From positions 2,542,001 to 2,606,000 of the forward strand of contig NZ_CP107853.1 of assembly GCF_036013525.1 (NCBI RefSeq): 64,000 bases of DNA, written 5' to 3'. The stretch is from Nonomuraea sp. NBC_00507 (GTDB lineage Bacteria > Actinomycetota > Actinomycetes > Streptosporangiales > Streptosporangiaceae). Position numbers and translations under genes: made by a program. Below are positions 8,980 through 17,102 of the stretch, in pieces (positions within the stretch are counted from its first letter, which is position 1; each line of letters starts with the position of its first letter). The notes under the pieces were generated by a model. It was not told where the DNA came from. It saw only the letters and a list, made by a program, of their open reading frames with translations, and ran no database searches.

Positions 8980-11703
8980 ATGGAGATGGGGATGGGCGAA
9001 CGGCGTGCGCCAGGTCTGCGGATCAGGCGGCCGGACCAGGTTTCCGAGAAGCGGAAACGGTTCCTGGCGGTGGCCGGTGACGAGCTGCGGGGGATCGAGC
9101 TCCTGCGGTTCGCGATCCAGCAGGCGGTGGCCGATCTTGCCGGACTGGGCGGCATGGTGCATCTCGGCAGCCCCGGCTACGGCGGCGGACTGCGCCTGGT
9201 GGTGTCCAGCGGGCTACCCCCGGCCTTTACCCAAGAGTGGGAGCGCCTTGACGGAAACGGCCCGCTCGCCCCGGCTCGCGCGTTCCGGGACAGCGCGTTC
9301 GTGCGGGTGCCCATGGCGAATCTCGAGGGGATGCCCGACCATGGCGCGTCGGCGGGCGGACGCCCGGACAGGGCCGAAGCCGCGGTAAGCACGGCGATGG
9401 CGGCCGTCCCGCTGCTCCGCCCCGGCGGGCCGGTCGGCACGCTGTCGGTCGTGACGCTCTCCTCGCGCGGCCCGTCGGCCGGGCAACGAGCCTTCCTCGA
9501 CACGCTGGGCCGATGGGCCGGCGAACGCCTGAACAGGTGCACCGCACCTCCGCCCGGTTTGACCCTCACGGGGTGGCAGGACCCGCCCACCGGCTCGGAT
9601 CTCCAGCCGGACCTGCAGGGGGTCGGCACGTGGGATTGGGACATTTGGACGGGTGATGTCATCTTCAACGATGAGATGTTCACTGTGCTCGGCGTCGATC
9701 GGGATGGCTTCGATGGCCGCATCGATACCTGGACGGGCGCCATCCACCCCGAGGATCTGCCGTGGGTGCTGTCCGACATCGACGAGGCGATCCGTACGGG
9801 GAGAATGCACAGCACCGAATATCGGGTGTGCCGCCCGGACGGGACGACCGGCTGGGTGCGGGTCCGCGGCCAATTGGTGCTCGATGAGAACGGCGAACCG
9901 GCACGCATGGCCGGCACCCTGTGGGACGTCACCAAGACCCATGAGACCCTGGAGCTGGTCACCGAACCGCAGACTCATGACGCCGAGCGCGCTTCCGCGG
10001 AGCGGGCCTCCCACATCAGGCAGCTGACCAGGGCGCTGGCCGAGGCGGTCACGGTTCGCGACGTGGTGGACGCGGCCGCCAATCACATCCTGCCGTTGTT
10101 CGGCGCCACTGGACTGATGCTCGCCTTCCTGGAGGGCGACCACCTGCGGCCGGTTGGGTTCGCCGGGTTTCCGAAGGAGTTCATCGACCAGGTGGCCCGG
10201 ATGCCGGCCTCCTGGGGACTACCGATCACGGGGGTTCTGCGGGAGCGTACGCCGCTGTTCATCACCTCGGTCGAGGAGTACATCGAGAGTTACCCCACGA
10301 CGGCCGGCCTTCTGGCGTCGGGAGGCAAGCAAGCGTGGGCCTTCCTGCCGCTGATCGCCTCGGGACGCCCGGTGGGCAGCTGTGTCGTCTCCTTCACCGA
10401 TCCGCGCCAGTTCACCGACGAGGAGCGCAACCTGCTCACCGCGCTCAGCGGGCTGGTCGCCCAGGCCATGGAGCGCGCCCGCCTGTACGACAGGGAACAC
10501 AACCGCGCCAAGGAACTGCAACGCGGCCTGCTCCCGCGCGAACTGCCCGACCTGCCGGCAGTCACCTCCGCGGCCCGCTACCTGCCCGCCGGCGCGGAGA
10601 TGGAGGTGGGTGGCGACTGGTACGACGTGATCCCGCTGTCGGCGAACCGGGTCGCCATTGTCATCGGCGACGTCATGGGGCACGGCGTGTCGGAGGCGGT
10701 CACCATGGGCCGCCTGCGCACCGCGGTCCGCACCCTGGCCGACCTGGAGCTGTCTCCCGACGAACTGCTCGCCCACCTCAACGACCTGGTCAGCGACCTC
10801 GGCGACGAGTTCTACGCCACCTGCCTGTACATGGTCTACGACCCCACGAACCGGTCCTGTGTCCTGGCCCGCGCCGGCCATCCCCCGCCCGCCGTGGTGC
10901 ATCCCGACGGCAGCGTGCACTTCCCCGACGCCGACCCGAACTCGCCCCTCGGCGCCGCCACCCCGCCCTTCGACACCGTGGAGCTGGACCTGCCCGACGG
11001 CAGTCTGCTGGTGCTGTACACCGACGGCCTGGTCGAGTCGTCCTCCCTCGACATCGACCAGGGCATGGCCAGCCTCTCCAGGGCGCTCAGCAGCACGATC
11101 TCAAGAGGTCCGTACGGGCGCCGGGATCACTCCGCCGCGCCGGACACGACGGGGGCTGAATACCTCGAATCCCTGTGCGACACCCTCATCGCTACCCTGC
11201 TGCCCGTCAGGCGGGGGACCGCCGACGACGCCGCCCTGCTGGTCGTCCGAACCCACGCGCTGTCGGGCGACGACATGGCCTCCTGGCCGCTGCCCGATCA
11301 CCCCAAGGCCGCGGGCGAGGCCCGCGAACACGTCCGGACCCAGCTCGGCACGTGGCATCTGGACGACCTGTCGATGACCACCGAACTCCTGGCCAGCGAA
11401 CTGGTCGGCAACGTCATCCGCCACGCCAAGGGCCCCATCAACCTGCGCCTGCTCCGCAGCAACGTGCTCACCTGCGAGGTCTCCGACGGCAGCCAGACCA
11501 CCCCCCGCATCCGCCGCGCCGCCGAAACCGACGAGGGCGGACGCGGGCTCCAACTGGTCTCCGCGATCGCTCATCGCTGGGGCACCCGCTTCACCGCCAC
11601 CGGCAAATGCATCTGGACCGAACAACCTCTCACGTGCCCAACGCCTGACCTGCTCCCCGAAGGGGCCGGCCTGGACCTGTTCGACCTGCTGGACGATGAG
11701 TGA
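8980..11703 (+). CDS. PAS-GAF-PP2C phosphatase with HATPase anti-sigma-like domain
   Basis: The 907-residue cytoplasmic signalling protein has an N-terminal GAF-like region (about 25-185), a PAS_3 domain (about 214-320), a second GAF (about 346-500), a SpoIIE/PP2C-type Ser/Thr phosphatase (about 508-753; GGDWYDV, IGDVMGHGVSEA, YTDGLVES supply metal-binding acidic residues) and an RsbW-like HATPase (about 773-881, with DEGGRGL). Such proteins usually act in partner-switching control of sigma factors, dephosphorylating an STAS antagonist. No STAS or sigma gene is adjacent. The start is uncertain among ATGs at 8980, 8986 and 8992; GAAGGG and GGAG lie nearby. Confidence 0.9.
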   Translation: MEMGMGERRAPGLRIRRPDQVSEKRKRFLAVAGDELRGIELLRFAIQQAVADLAGLGGMVHLGSPGYGGGLRLVVSSGLPPAFTQEWERLDGNGPLAPARAFRDSAFVRVPMANLEGMPDHGASAGGRPDRAEAAVSTAMAAVPLLRPGGPVGTLSVVTLSSRGPSAGQRAFLDTLGRWAGERLNRCTAPPPGLTLTGWQDPPTGSDLQPDLQGVGTWDWDIWTGDVIFNDEMFTVLGVDRDGFDGRIDTWTGAIHPEDLPWVLSDIDEAIRTGRMHSTEYRVCRPDGTTGWVRVRGQLVLDENGEPARMAGTLWDVTKTHETLELVTEPQTHDAERASAERASHIRQLTRALAEAVTVRDVVDAAANHILPLFGATGLMLAFLEGDHLRPVGFAGFPKEFIDQVARMPASWGLPITGVLRERTPLFITSVEEYIESYPTTAGLLASGGKQAWAFLPLIASGRPVGSCVVSFTDPRQFTDEERNLLTALSGLVAQAMERARLYDREHNRAKELQRGLLPRELPDLPAVTSAARYLPAGAEMEVGGDWYDVIPLSANRVAIVIGDVMGHGVSEAVTMGRLRTAVRTLADLELSPDELLAHLNDLVSDLGDEFYATCLYMVYDPTNRSCVLARAGHPPPAVVHPDGSVHFPDADPNSPLGAATPPFDTVELDLPDGSLLVLYTDGLVESSSLDIDQGMASLSRALSSTISRGPYGRRDHSAAPDTTGAEYLESLCDTLIATLLPVRRGTADDAALLVVRTHALSGDDMASWPLPDHPKAAGEAREHVRTQLGTWHLDDLSMTTELLASELVGNVIRHAKGPINLRLLRSNVLTCEVSDGSQTTPRIRRAAETDEGGRGLQLVSAIAHRWGTRFTATGKCIWTEQPLTCPTPDLLPEGAGLDLFDLLDDE

Positions 11704-11830
11704 GCCACCGCCTTTGCACGTCCAGAGCGCTTCCCCGCGCACCTGTTCCGGATGTAGCCCGAAGGAGTGCGCCGGGCAGGTCGGCCAGGCTTTCGAAGCC
11801 TCTTGTACTCGACCCGCAGGTAGCCATACT

Positions 11831-12019
11831 CGTCCCACCGAGCGGCTCGCCGGGGAAGTGGCCGCGCTGGCGCATGAGAGCAAGACTCACGCGGTGCGCG
11901 TGGCGCTGCGGGAACGCAAAGTGCGGCTTCAGGCAGCGCGGCGCGGCCGCCGGGAAGAACGGCTCCGGCGGTTCCTTCACGACCAAGCCTGGCCCCAGGT
12001 TGTCAATGGCTGGGCGTGA
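11831..12019 (+). pseudogene. VapB-type antitoxin relic
   Basis: The translation RLAGEVAALAHESKTHAVRV, followed by an Arg-rich stretch and LRRFLHDQAWPQV, matches the central part of Rv0623-like VapB antitoxins (PSK_trans_fac family). No proper N-terminal start is visible and the normal C-terminal ~25 residues after WPQV are replaced by unrelated sequence ending at 12019. It is followed directly by a VapC remnant in another frame. Confidence 0.6.
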
Positions 12020-12024
12020 CCGGC

Positions 12025-12229
12025 CATTGGCAGGTGGCGGTGGACGCCTTCCTGCGCTACGGCAAGGGCCGCCATCCCGCGTCCTTGAACTTCGGCTTGA
12101 ACTTCGGCTGACTGCCTGAGCTACGCCGTCAGCAAGGTTTCTGGTCTGCCGCTGCTGTGCGAAGGAGACGACTTTCCAGAAACGGACCTAGACCTGGTGC
12201 TGAAGCCGGAAGAGCCATCGAGCCGTTGA
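12025..12229 (+). pseudogene. VapC-type PIN toxin C-terminal relic
   Basis: VAVDAFLRYGKGRHPASLNFG, then in the +1 frame DCLSYAVSKVSGLPLLCEGDDF, is the C-terminal third of a VapC PIN-domain ribonuclease. A tandem duplication of AACTTCGGCTTG at about 12090-12110 creates the frameshift and an in-frame stop. The N-terminal ~85 residues with the first acidic active-site residues are absent. Together with the preceding antitoxin fragment this is a dead vapBC module. Confidence 0.65.
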
Positions 12230-12505
12230 TCGCTTCAGCCGGCTGCGGGCGATCGCGGCTTCGGTGTTGCGCACGACCTCGCGGACCGTTCTGAACCCAT
12301 GGCAGCGGGACGGCATCGCGCAGGTGGCGTTCCTTGGTGATCGTAGCCCCCCGAAGCCAAGAGGAGCCGCCGCCCCCGCTCGCGTGGCCGTGCGACTGTC
12401 CCTCCCGAGGAGGGACACCGGACCCTCACGGCAGGGACAGCCCGCGATGGATTCTCGTTGCCGACACCCGGTGCGACCAGCGCCGGCGGAAGGGAAGAGA
12501 ATCCG
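12230..12505. other. Gene-poor spacer
   Basis: No gene is supported here. A minus-strand translation containing FRTVREVVRNTEAAIA could be a transposase tail but is too weak to call. GGAAGGGAAGAGA at its end is the ribosome site of the next gene. Confidence 0.4.
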
Positions 12506-13243
12506 ATGCCCCACACCACACTCCCCACATCGACACTGTCCACGTCGACTCGGCCTGGCCACGATGAGCCCACCGCCCATACGGTCCCGGTTTCCCGGCG
12601 GCTCGCAGTCGTGGGCCTCGTCGGGGGAGCGCTCCTCAATGGCGCCGAGTCCATCGGGATGCGGCTGCTGCTGCCCGCACAGCCTGCGACAGGCGCGGAG
12701 AAGCTGCAGGCGATCGCCGACTCGGGCGTGACCTACCCGGTGCTCGTCATGCTCGGCACGCTCGCGATTCCGTTCATGTGCATCGGCTTCCTGGCCCTGG
12801 CCCACCTGCTGGGGCAACGCGCACCGCGCACCGGTCGCCTCGCCGTCGCGTTGCTGTTCACCGGCATGTTCGGCTTCTTCGGCATGCACGTGATGTCCTT
12901 GGTGCAGGTGCCGCTGAGCCAGAGCACGGACCTGGTGCGGGCGGGCGCCCTGCTCGATGGGGTCGAGGCGCATCCGCTCCTGGGCCTGACGTTCCTGGCA
13001 CCCTTCCTGGTCGGCACCGCGCTCGGCCTGCTGGTGTTGATCGTCGGTCTGCTGCTCACCAGGTCCGTACCCCGGTGGATCGCGCTCACCATGCTGGTGT
13101 TCCTGGTCGTGGACTTCGGCCTCCGCAACGCCGGTCCCGTCGACGCGCACTGGTTGTGGATCGCGGCCTGCATCGGCGCCGCACGTTCGATCCTGGTGAC
13201 GTTCGCCCGCCCGTCGGTCGTCAACGGCCGAACCGGACAGTAG
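12506..13243 (+). CDS. Integral membrane protein, unknown
   Basis: The 245-residue product is hydrophobic with about five to six membrane helices after a polar ~35-residue N-terminus. ATG 12506 is chosen because a strong purine-rich site GGAAGGGAAGAGA precedes it. No motif of a known transporter or enzyme was found. It lies 23 bases before the histidine kinase start, but that kinase has its own -10 element, so co-transcription is uncertain. Confidence 0.75.
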   Translation: MPHTTLPTSTLSTSTRPGHDEPTAHTVPVSRRLAVVGLVGGALLNGAESIGMRLLLPAQPATGAEKLQAIADSGVTYPVLVMLGTLAIPFMCIGFLALAHLLGQRAPRTGRLAVALLFTGMFGFFGMHVMSLVQVPLSQSTDLVRAGALLDGVEAHPLLGLTFLAPFLVGTALGLLVLIVGLLLTRSVPRWIALTMLVFLVVDFGLRNAGPVDAHWLWIAACIGAARSILVTFARPSVVNGRTGQ

Positions 13244-13251
13244 GGCGCTCC

Positions 13252-13257
13252 TATACT
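13252..13257 (+). promoter_or_regulatory. -10 element for leaderless histidine kinase
   Basis: TATACT lies nine bases before ATG 13267 and no Shine-Dalgarno sequence is present. Transcription would begin at or next to the start codon, typical of leaderless actinobacterial messages. Confidence 0.5.
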
Positions 13258-13266
13258 TGCCACGCT

Positions 13267-15320
13267 ATGCAGGACGAATACCGGACAGGCCGGGCGGTGC
13301 CGGCGGTGGCACGGCTGGTCTCGGCGCTGGCCGTGGCCGCGGCCCTCGCCGCGGTCGCGTTGCCGGTGCTGACCGGTGCCGATTACCTAGAACGGCTGAT
13401 GGGCACGCCGGAAGCGGTCCTGGCGCCGGCCTATGCCGCCGCGGGCGCCTGGCTGGCCGGGCACGAGCGGGCGCGGCGGATCGGCTTGCTCCTGGTCACG
13501 ATCAGCGCGTTCGCCGGATGCTATGTCCTTTCTCTGTCGTTCACGGCTTGGAGCGACGCGGCCGGTCTGGACACGCGGCTTCTGGGACTGGACCTGCGGC
13601 CGCTGGCCGGCGCCGCGGCGTGGTTGACGACCTGGTGCTGGATCCCGCCGCTCGGCCTGGTCGCGGTGCTCCTGCCCCTGCTGCTGCCAGAAGGCCGGCC
13701 GCTGGCTGGGTGGTGGTCGCGGCTGCCGAGGGTCGCCGCCGGGCTCGTCATCGGGGCAACGGTGGTGGCCGCGGTGACACCCCGAGAGCTGGGGTTCGCG
13801 TCGGTCCCGGAGAACCCGCTGGGCATCGAGGCGATCGAGCCCGTCGTGCTTCCCGTGGGGCTGGCGCTGCTGGGCGGCTGCGTCGCGTTGATGCTGCTCG
13901 GCCTGGCTTCCCTGGTGGTGCGATTCCGGCGCGCCGATGGGGTGGAGCGACGGCAGATCGCATGGATCGGGTACGGCGTCGCGGCCACCGTCGTCGCCAC
14001 CGCGGTGGCACCGTGGTGGGTGCGTGCGCTCGCCGTCCTGTTGATCCCTTCCTGCATCGTCGTCGCCGCGCTCCGCTATCGGCTCTACGACATCGACGTG
14101 CTGGTCAACCGCACCCTCGTGGCCGGAGTGCTGCTGTCCGGGGCGGCTCTGGTCTACGCCGCGGTCGTCGGCTGGGCCGGGATCGTTCTGGGCGAGACGA
14201 GCCAAGCCACCTCGTTCACGGCGGCGTTCACGATCGTACTGCTTTTCCATCCGGCTCGGGTCCGGGTTCAGCGCGCCATCGACCGGCTGCTGTACGGCGA
14301 ACGGGCCGACCCGCATGTCCTGTTTCTCCGGGTGGATGCCGCGGTCCGCGGCGCGGGCTCACCCCGGCCCGCCTTGCGCGACGCCGCCACCGCCGTCGCC
14401 CTTGGGCTCCGGTTGCGTGGCGTCGCGGTGAGCGTACGGATGCCTGACGGGTCTGACGTCGAGACCTCTACCGGGCACCTCGACCTCCGCTTCGCCGGCT
14501 CCTTCCCCTCGAGCTGCACGGTGAGACCGTGGGAGTCCTGCACGCGATGCCCCGTACCGGCTCGACGATTCTGGACCCGCAGGACCGAGTGGTGCTCGCC
14601 GCCCTGACAGGCCCCCTGGCCAGCACCGCGCAGGCGGTGCGCTTGACCCACCACCTCGAACGCAGCCGCGACCGGCTGGTGACCACTCGGGAGGAGGAAC
14701 GCCGGCGGCTGCGCCGGGACCTCCACGACGGCCTTGGACCGCAGCTGGCCGCGATCGCGATGACCGTCGACACGGCGGGCAGCGTGCTCGGCCGCGGCGA
14801 CACCGGCAGGACCGCGCGCCTGATCGGCGCGGCGGCCGACCAGACGGCCGAGGCGATCGCGGACGTACGCCGCCTGGTCCGTGGGCTCCGCCCTCCGGCA
14901 CTCGACGAGCTCGGGTTGGTCGGCGCGCTGACCTCGGGGCTGGCCGCCACCGCCGCTGTCGATACCGATGAGGTACCGTCGATCACCGTGCACGCCGAAC
15001 TCGGCTCGTCCCTGGAGCTGCCTGCCGCCGTCGAGGTCGCGGCCTACCGGATCGTCCAGGAAGCGGTCAGCAACGCGCTGCGACATGGTGGCCCTCGGCA
15101 GGTCACCGTCACCCTCAGGGAGGCGGGCGACGACCTCGCGGTCTCGGTGACCGACGACGGGACCGGCTTCGACCCCACCGTGAACCGGGCAGGCGTCGGG
15201 ATGGCCAGCATGCGGGAACGGGCCGCCGAGCTCGGCGGGACCGTGCGGCTCGACAGCGCTCCCGGCACGGGTACGACCGTCGCCGCCCTGCTCCCCCTCC
15301 GCCCAGGGGACCGCTCATGA
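13267..15320 (+). pseudogene. DesK/NarL-family sensor histidine kinase, frameshifted
   Basis: The N-terminal ~410 codons encode a membrane sensor with about nine to ten hydrophobic helices followed by a cytoplasmic linker. The second part (from about 14510, one base out of frame, to 15320) encodes a HisKA_3 dimerisation helix with the phospho-acceptor His in RRDLHDGLG, then an HATPase domain with VQEAVSNALRHG and DDGTGFDP. Restoring one C in the CCCC run near 14507-14510 would read FPLELHG and join the frames. All domains are otherwise intact, so this is a recent mutation, a programmed shift or a sequence error. The 3' end overlaps the regulator gene by ATGA. Confidence 0.8.
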
Positions 15321-15949
15321 CAACCGCGGTGCTCGTCGACGATCATCCGGTGTTCAGAAAAGGGCTGGCCGTGCTGCTGGAAGAGCTGAACGTGACCGTC
15401 GTCGCGGAAGCCCCGGACGGCGAGGCGGGCGTACAGGAGGCACTGCGGCACCGGCCGGACGTCGTCCTCATGGACATCCAAATGCCCGGCACCGACGGGG
15501 TCACCGCGACCCGGCGGATCCTCGAGGAGTGGCCCGACGCCCGGGTGTTGATGCTGACGATGGTCGCCGACGACGAGGCGGTGTTCGCAGCCATCCAGGC
15601 CGGCGCCCTCGGCTATCTGCTCAAAGGAGCCGGAAGCGCGGAAATCGGCCGCGCCCTCACGGCGGTGGCGGCAGGCGAGGCCGTTTACGGTCCTCACGTC
15701 GCGCGACGGCTGAAGGCGTTCTTCAACGCCGGCGGTGGCGTGGTGGCCAAGCCGTTCCCCGAGTTGTCGGATGGGGAGCGTGAGGTGCTGAGGCTGGTCG
15801 CGGCCGGGTTGGGCAACCAGGTCATCGCCCAGCGGCTGCACCTGTCAGACAAGACCGTCCGTAATCGGGTGAGCAGCATCTTCGCCAAGCTCGATGTGGC
15901 CAACCGGGCCGAGGCGATTGTCAAGGCACGCCAGGGCGGACTGACCTGA
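15317..15949 (+). CDS. NarL/FixJ-family response regulator
   Basis: The 210-residue product has a receiver domain (about 1-120) with acidic pocket VDDHP, phospho-acceptor Asp in VVLMDIQMPG and Lys in LLKGAG, followed by a LuxR helix-turn-helix (about 148-205; GLGNQVIAQRLHLSDKTVRN). Its ATG overlaps the stop of the kinase gene, so the pair is translationally coupled. It is expected to be phosphorylated by that kinase; if the kinase frameshift is real the regulator is orphaned. The target is unknown. Confidence 0.93.
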   Translation: MTTAVLVDDHPVFRKGLAVLLEELNVTVVAEAPDGEAGVQEALRHRPDVVLMDIQMPGTDGVTATRRILEEWPDARVLMLTMVADDEAVFAAIQAGALGYLLKGAGSAEIGRALTAVAAGEAVYGPHVARRLKAFFNAGGGVVAKPFPELSDGEREVLRLVAAGLGNQVIAQRLHLSDKTVRNRVSSIFAKLDVANRAEAIVKARQGGLT

Positions 15950-15992
15950 GCCGTCAGGAAGCAGGTTCAGCGGGCTGGCGGCGGGCGGTGGT

Positions 15993-16445
15993 TCAGGCGT
16001 GGGTGGCGGCGGGCTTGCTGGCCGGCTGGAACGCGAAGGAGATGGCCTCCATGACGGCCTGGTGCTTGGTGTTCTGGAAGGCGGCGATCTTCCAGTCGCC
16101 GTCGGGCTGGCGGAGCAGGGTGTAGGTCTGGATCTTGTGCAGCTTGCCGGGCTTGCCCTTGTAGGTGTCGCCGCGGGTGATGACCAGGGCGGTATCGGGG
16201 CCGGTGAAGCGGATGCTGCGGGTCTGACTGGCCAGGTTGGTGCCCTTGAGGAAACTGTCGAACAGCACTTGGTGGGCGTCTCCGATCTCCTGTGCGCCGA
16301 TGTAGAGAGTGCCGACATAGGTGATGTAGGTGGCGTCGGCGGTGAACTGTGCGCCGTAGGCGGAGCCGTCGCCGCGGTTCCAAGCGGTGGTCAGACGGTC
16401 GAGCACGGCGGTGATGGCGCGGGTGTCAGCGGTGTGAGCGTTCAT
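15993..16445 (-). CDS. SgcJ/EcaC-type NTF2-like protein
   Basis: The 150-residue protein has the SnoaL/DUF4440-type NTF2 fold: the N-terminal helix TRAITAVLDRLTTAWNRGDG, then ATYITYVG and strand-rich YTLLRQPDGDWKIAAFQNT. Family members are annotated as SgcJ/EcaC oxidoreductases from enediyne and other pathways, but most stand-alone copies have unknown substrates. It is divergent from a MarR regulator with two palindromes between them, which suggests that the regulator controls it. Confidence 0.85.
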   Translation of the reverse strand: MNAHTADTRAITAVLDRLTTAWNRGDGSAYGAQFTADATYITYVGTLYIGAQEIGDAHQVLFDSFLKGTNLASQTRSIRFTGPDTALVITRGDTYKGKPGKLHKIQTYTLLRQPDGDWKIAAFQNTKHQAVMEAISFAFQPASKPAATHA

Positions 16446-16464
16446 GGGTGATGCCCTCTCGTGA

Positions 16465-16518
16465 TAACTTCTTAGGAGAAGTTAATGCCTTGAAGATTTC
16501 TCTTCTCTAAGGAAGAGA
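16465..16518. promoter_or_regulatory. Two palindromic operators between NTF2-like gene and marR
   Basis: The first is TAACTTCT-TAGG-AGAAGTTA (16465-16484), perfect. The second is TCTCTTC-TCTAAG-GAAGAGA (16499-16518), perfect. Both fit MarR-type sites and lie in the 92-base divergent promoter, so autoregulation and control of the NTF2-like gene are likely. Confidence 0.65.
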
Positions 16519-16537
16519 TTAGGAGGGAGGCCGGTAC

Positions 16538-17029
16538 GTGTCAACACCCGAGAAGGCCGCAGCGGTCTATCGGCGATATCTCAGCGCCGTGATGTTGCAC
16601 GGCCACGCCGGCGCCAAGGCCGTCGACCTGGGCGCGACCGACCTGTATGCGCTGAACATCCTGACGCTGACGGGGGCCCTGACCCCTGGCGAGCTCGGCC
16701 GCCGTACGGGCTTGACCACCGGCCCCACCACACGGCTGATCGACCGCCTTGAGCAGGCCGGATACGTCCGCCGCGTCCCCGACCCCGGCGACCGCCGCAA
16801 GGTCATCGTCGAGCCGGTCGCCGCTCCATCGGGCCTGGACGAGGCCCTGGCCCCGGCCCGCGAGAAAATCGGCGCGATCATCCAGGACTACACCCCCGAG
16901 CAGCGCGCCGTACTGTTCGACTACTTCGCCCGCGCCGCCACCGCCTACCAGGAAGCCACCAACGAACTCCGCGACCACGAAGCCATACCCCGACCAGCAG
17001 CGGGAGGCCGCCAACGCCGCAACGCCTGA
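16538..17029 (+). CDS. MarR-family transcriptional regulator
   Basis: The 163-residue product has a central winged helix: TPGELGRRTGLTTGPTTRLIDRL is the recognition region and YVRRVPDPGDRRKVIVEP the wing. The start is GTG 16538 behind GGAGGGAGG. It is divergent from an NTF2-like gene across two palindromes and probably represses it and itself until a small ligand binds. A short stretch of this gene family recurs as a relic near 41470. Confidence 0.88.
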   Translation: MSTPEKAAAVYRRYLSAVMLHGHAGAKAVDLGATDLYALNILTLTGALTPGELGRRTGLTTGPTTRLIDRLEQAGYVRRVPDPGDRRKVIVEPVAAPSGLDEALAPAREKIGAIIQDYTPEQRAVLFDYFARAATAYQEATNELRDHEAIPRPAAGGRQRRNA

Positions 17030-17102
17030 CGCTCCGCAGGCAGAGGCCGCGATCGGGTGGCACACTGGGCGACATCACCTGTTCTGGGCGAGCGGAGGCC
17101 GG

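Noticed and set aside
12188..13150. 320-codon minus-strand frame
   Set aside because: Gln/His/Glu-rich composition opposite a well-started membrane protein gene; no motifs.
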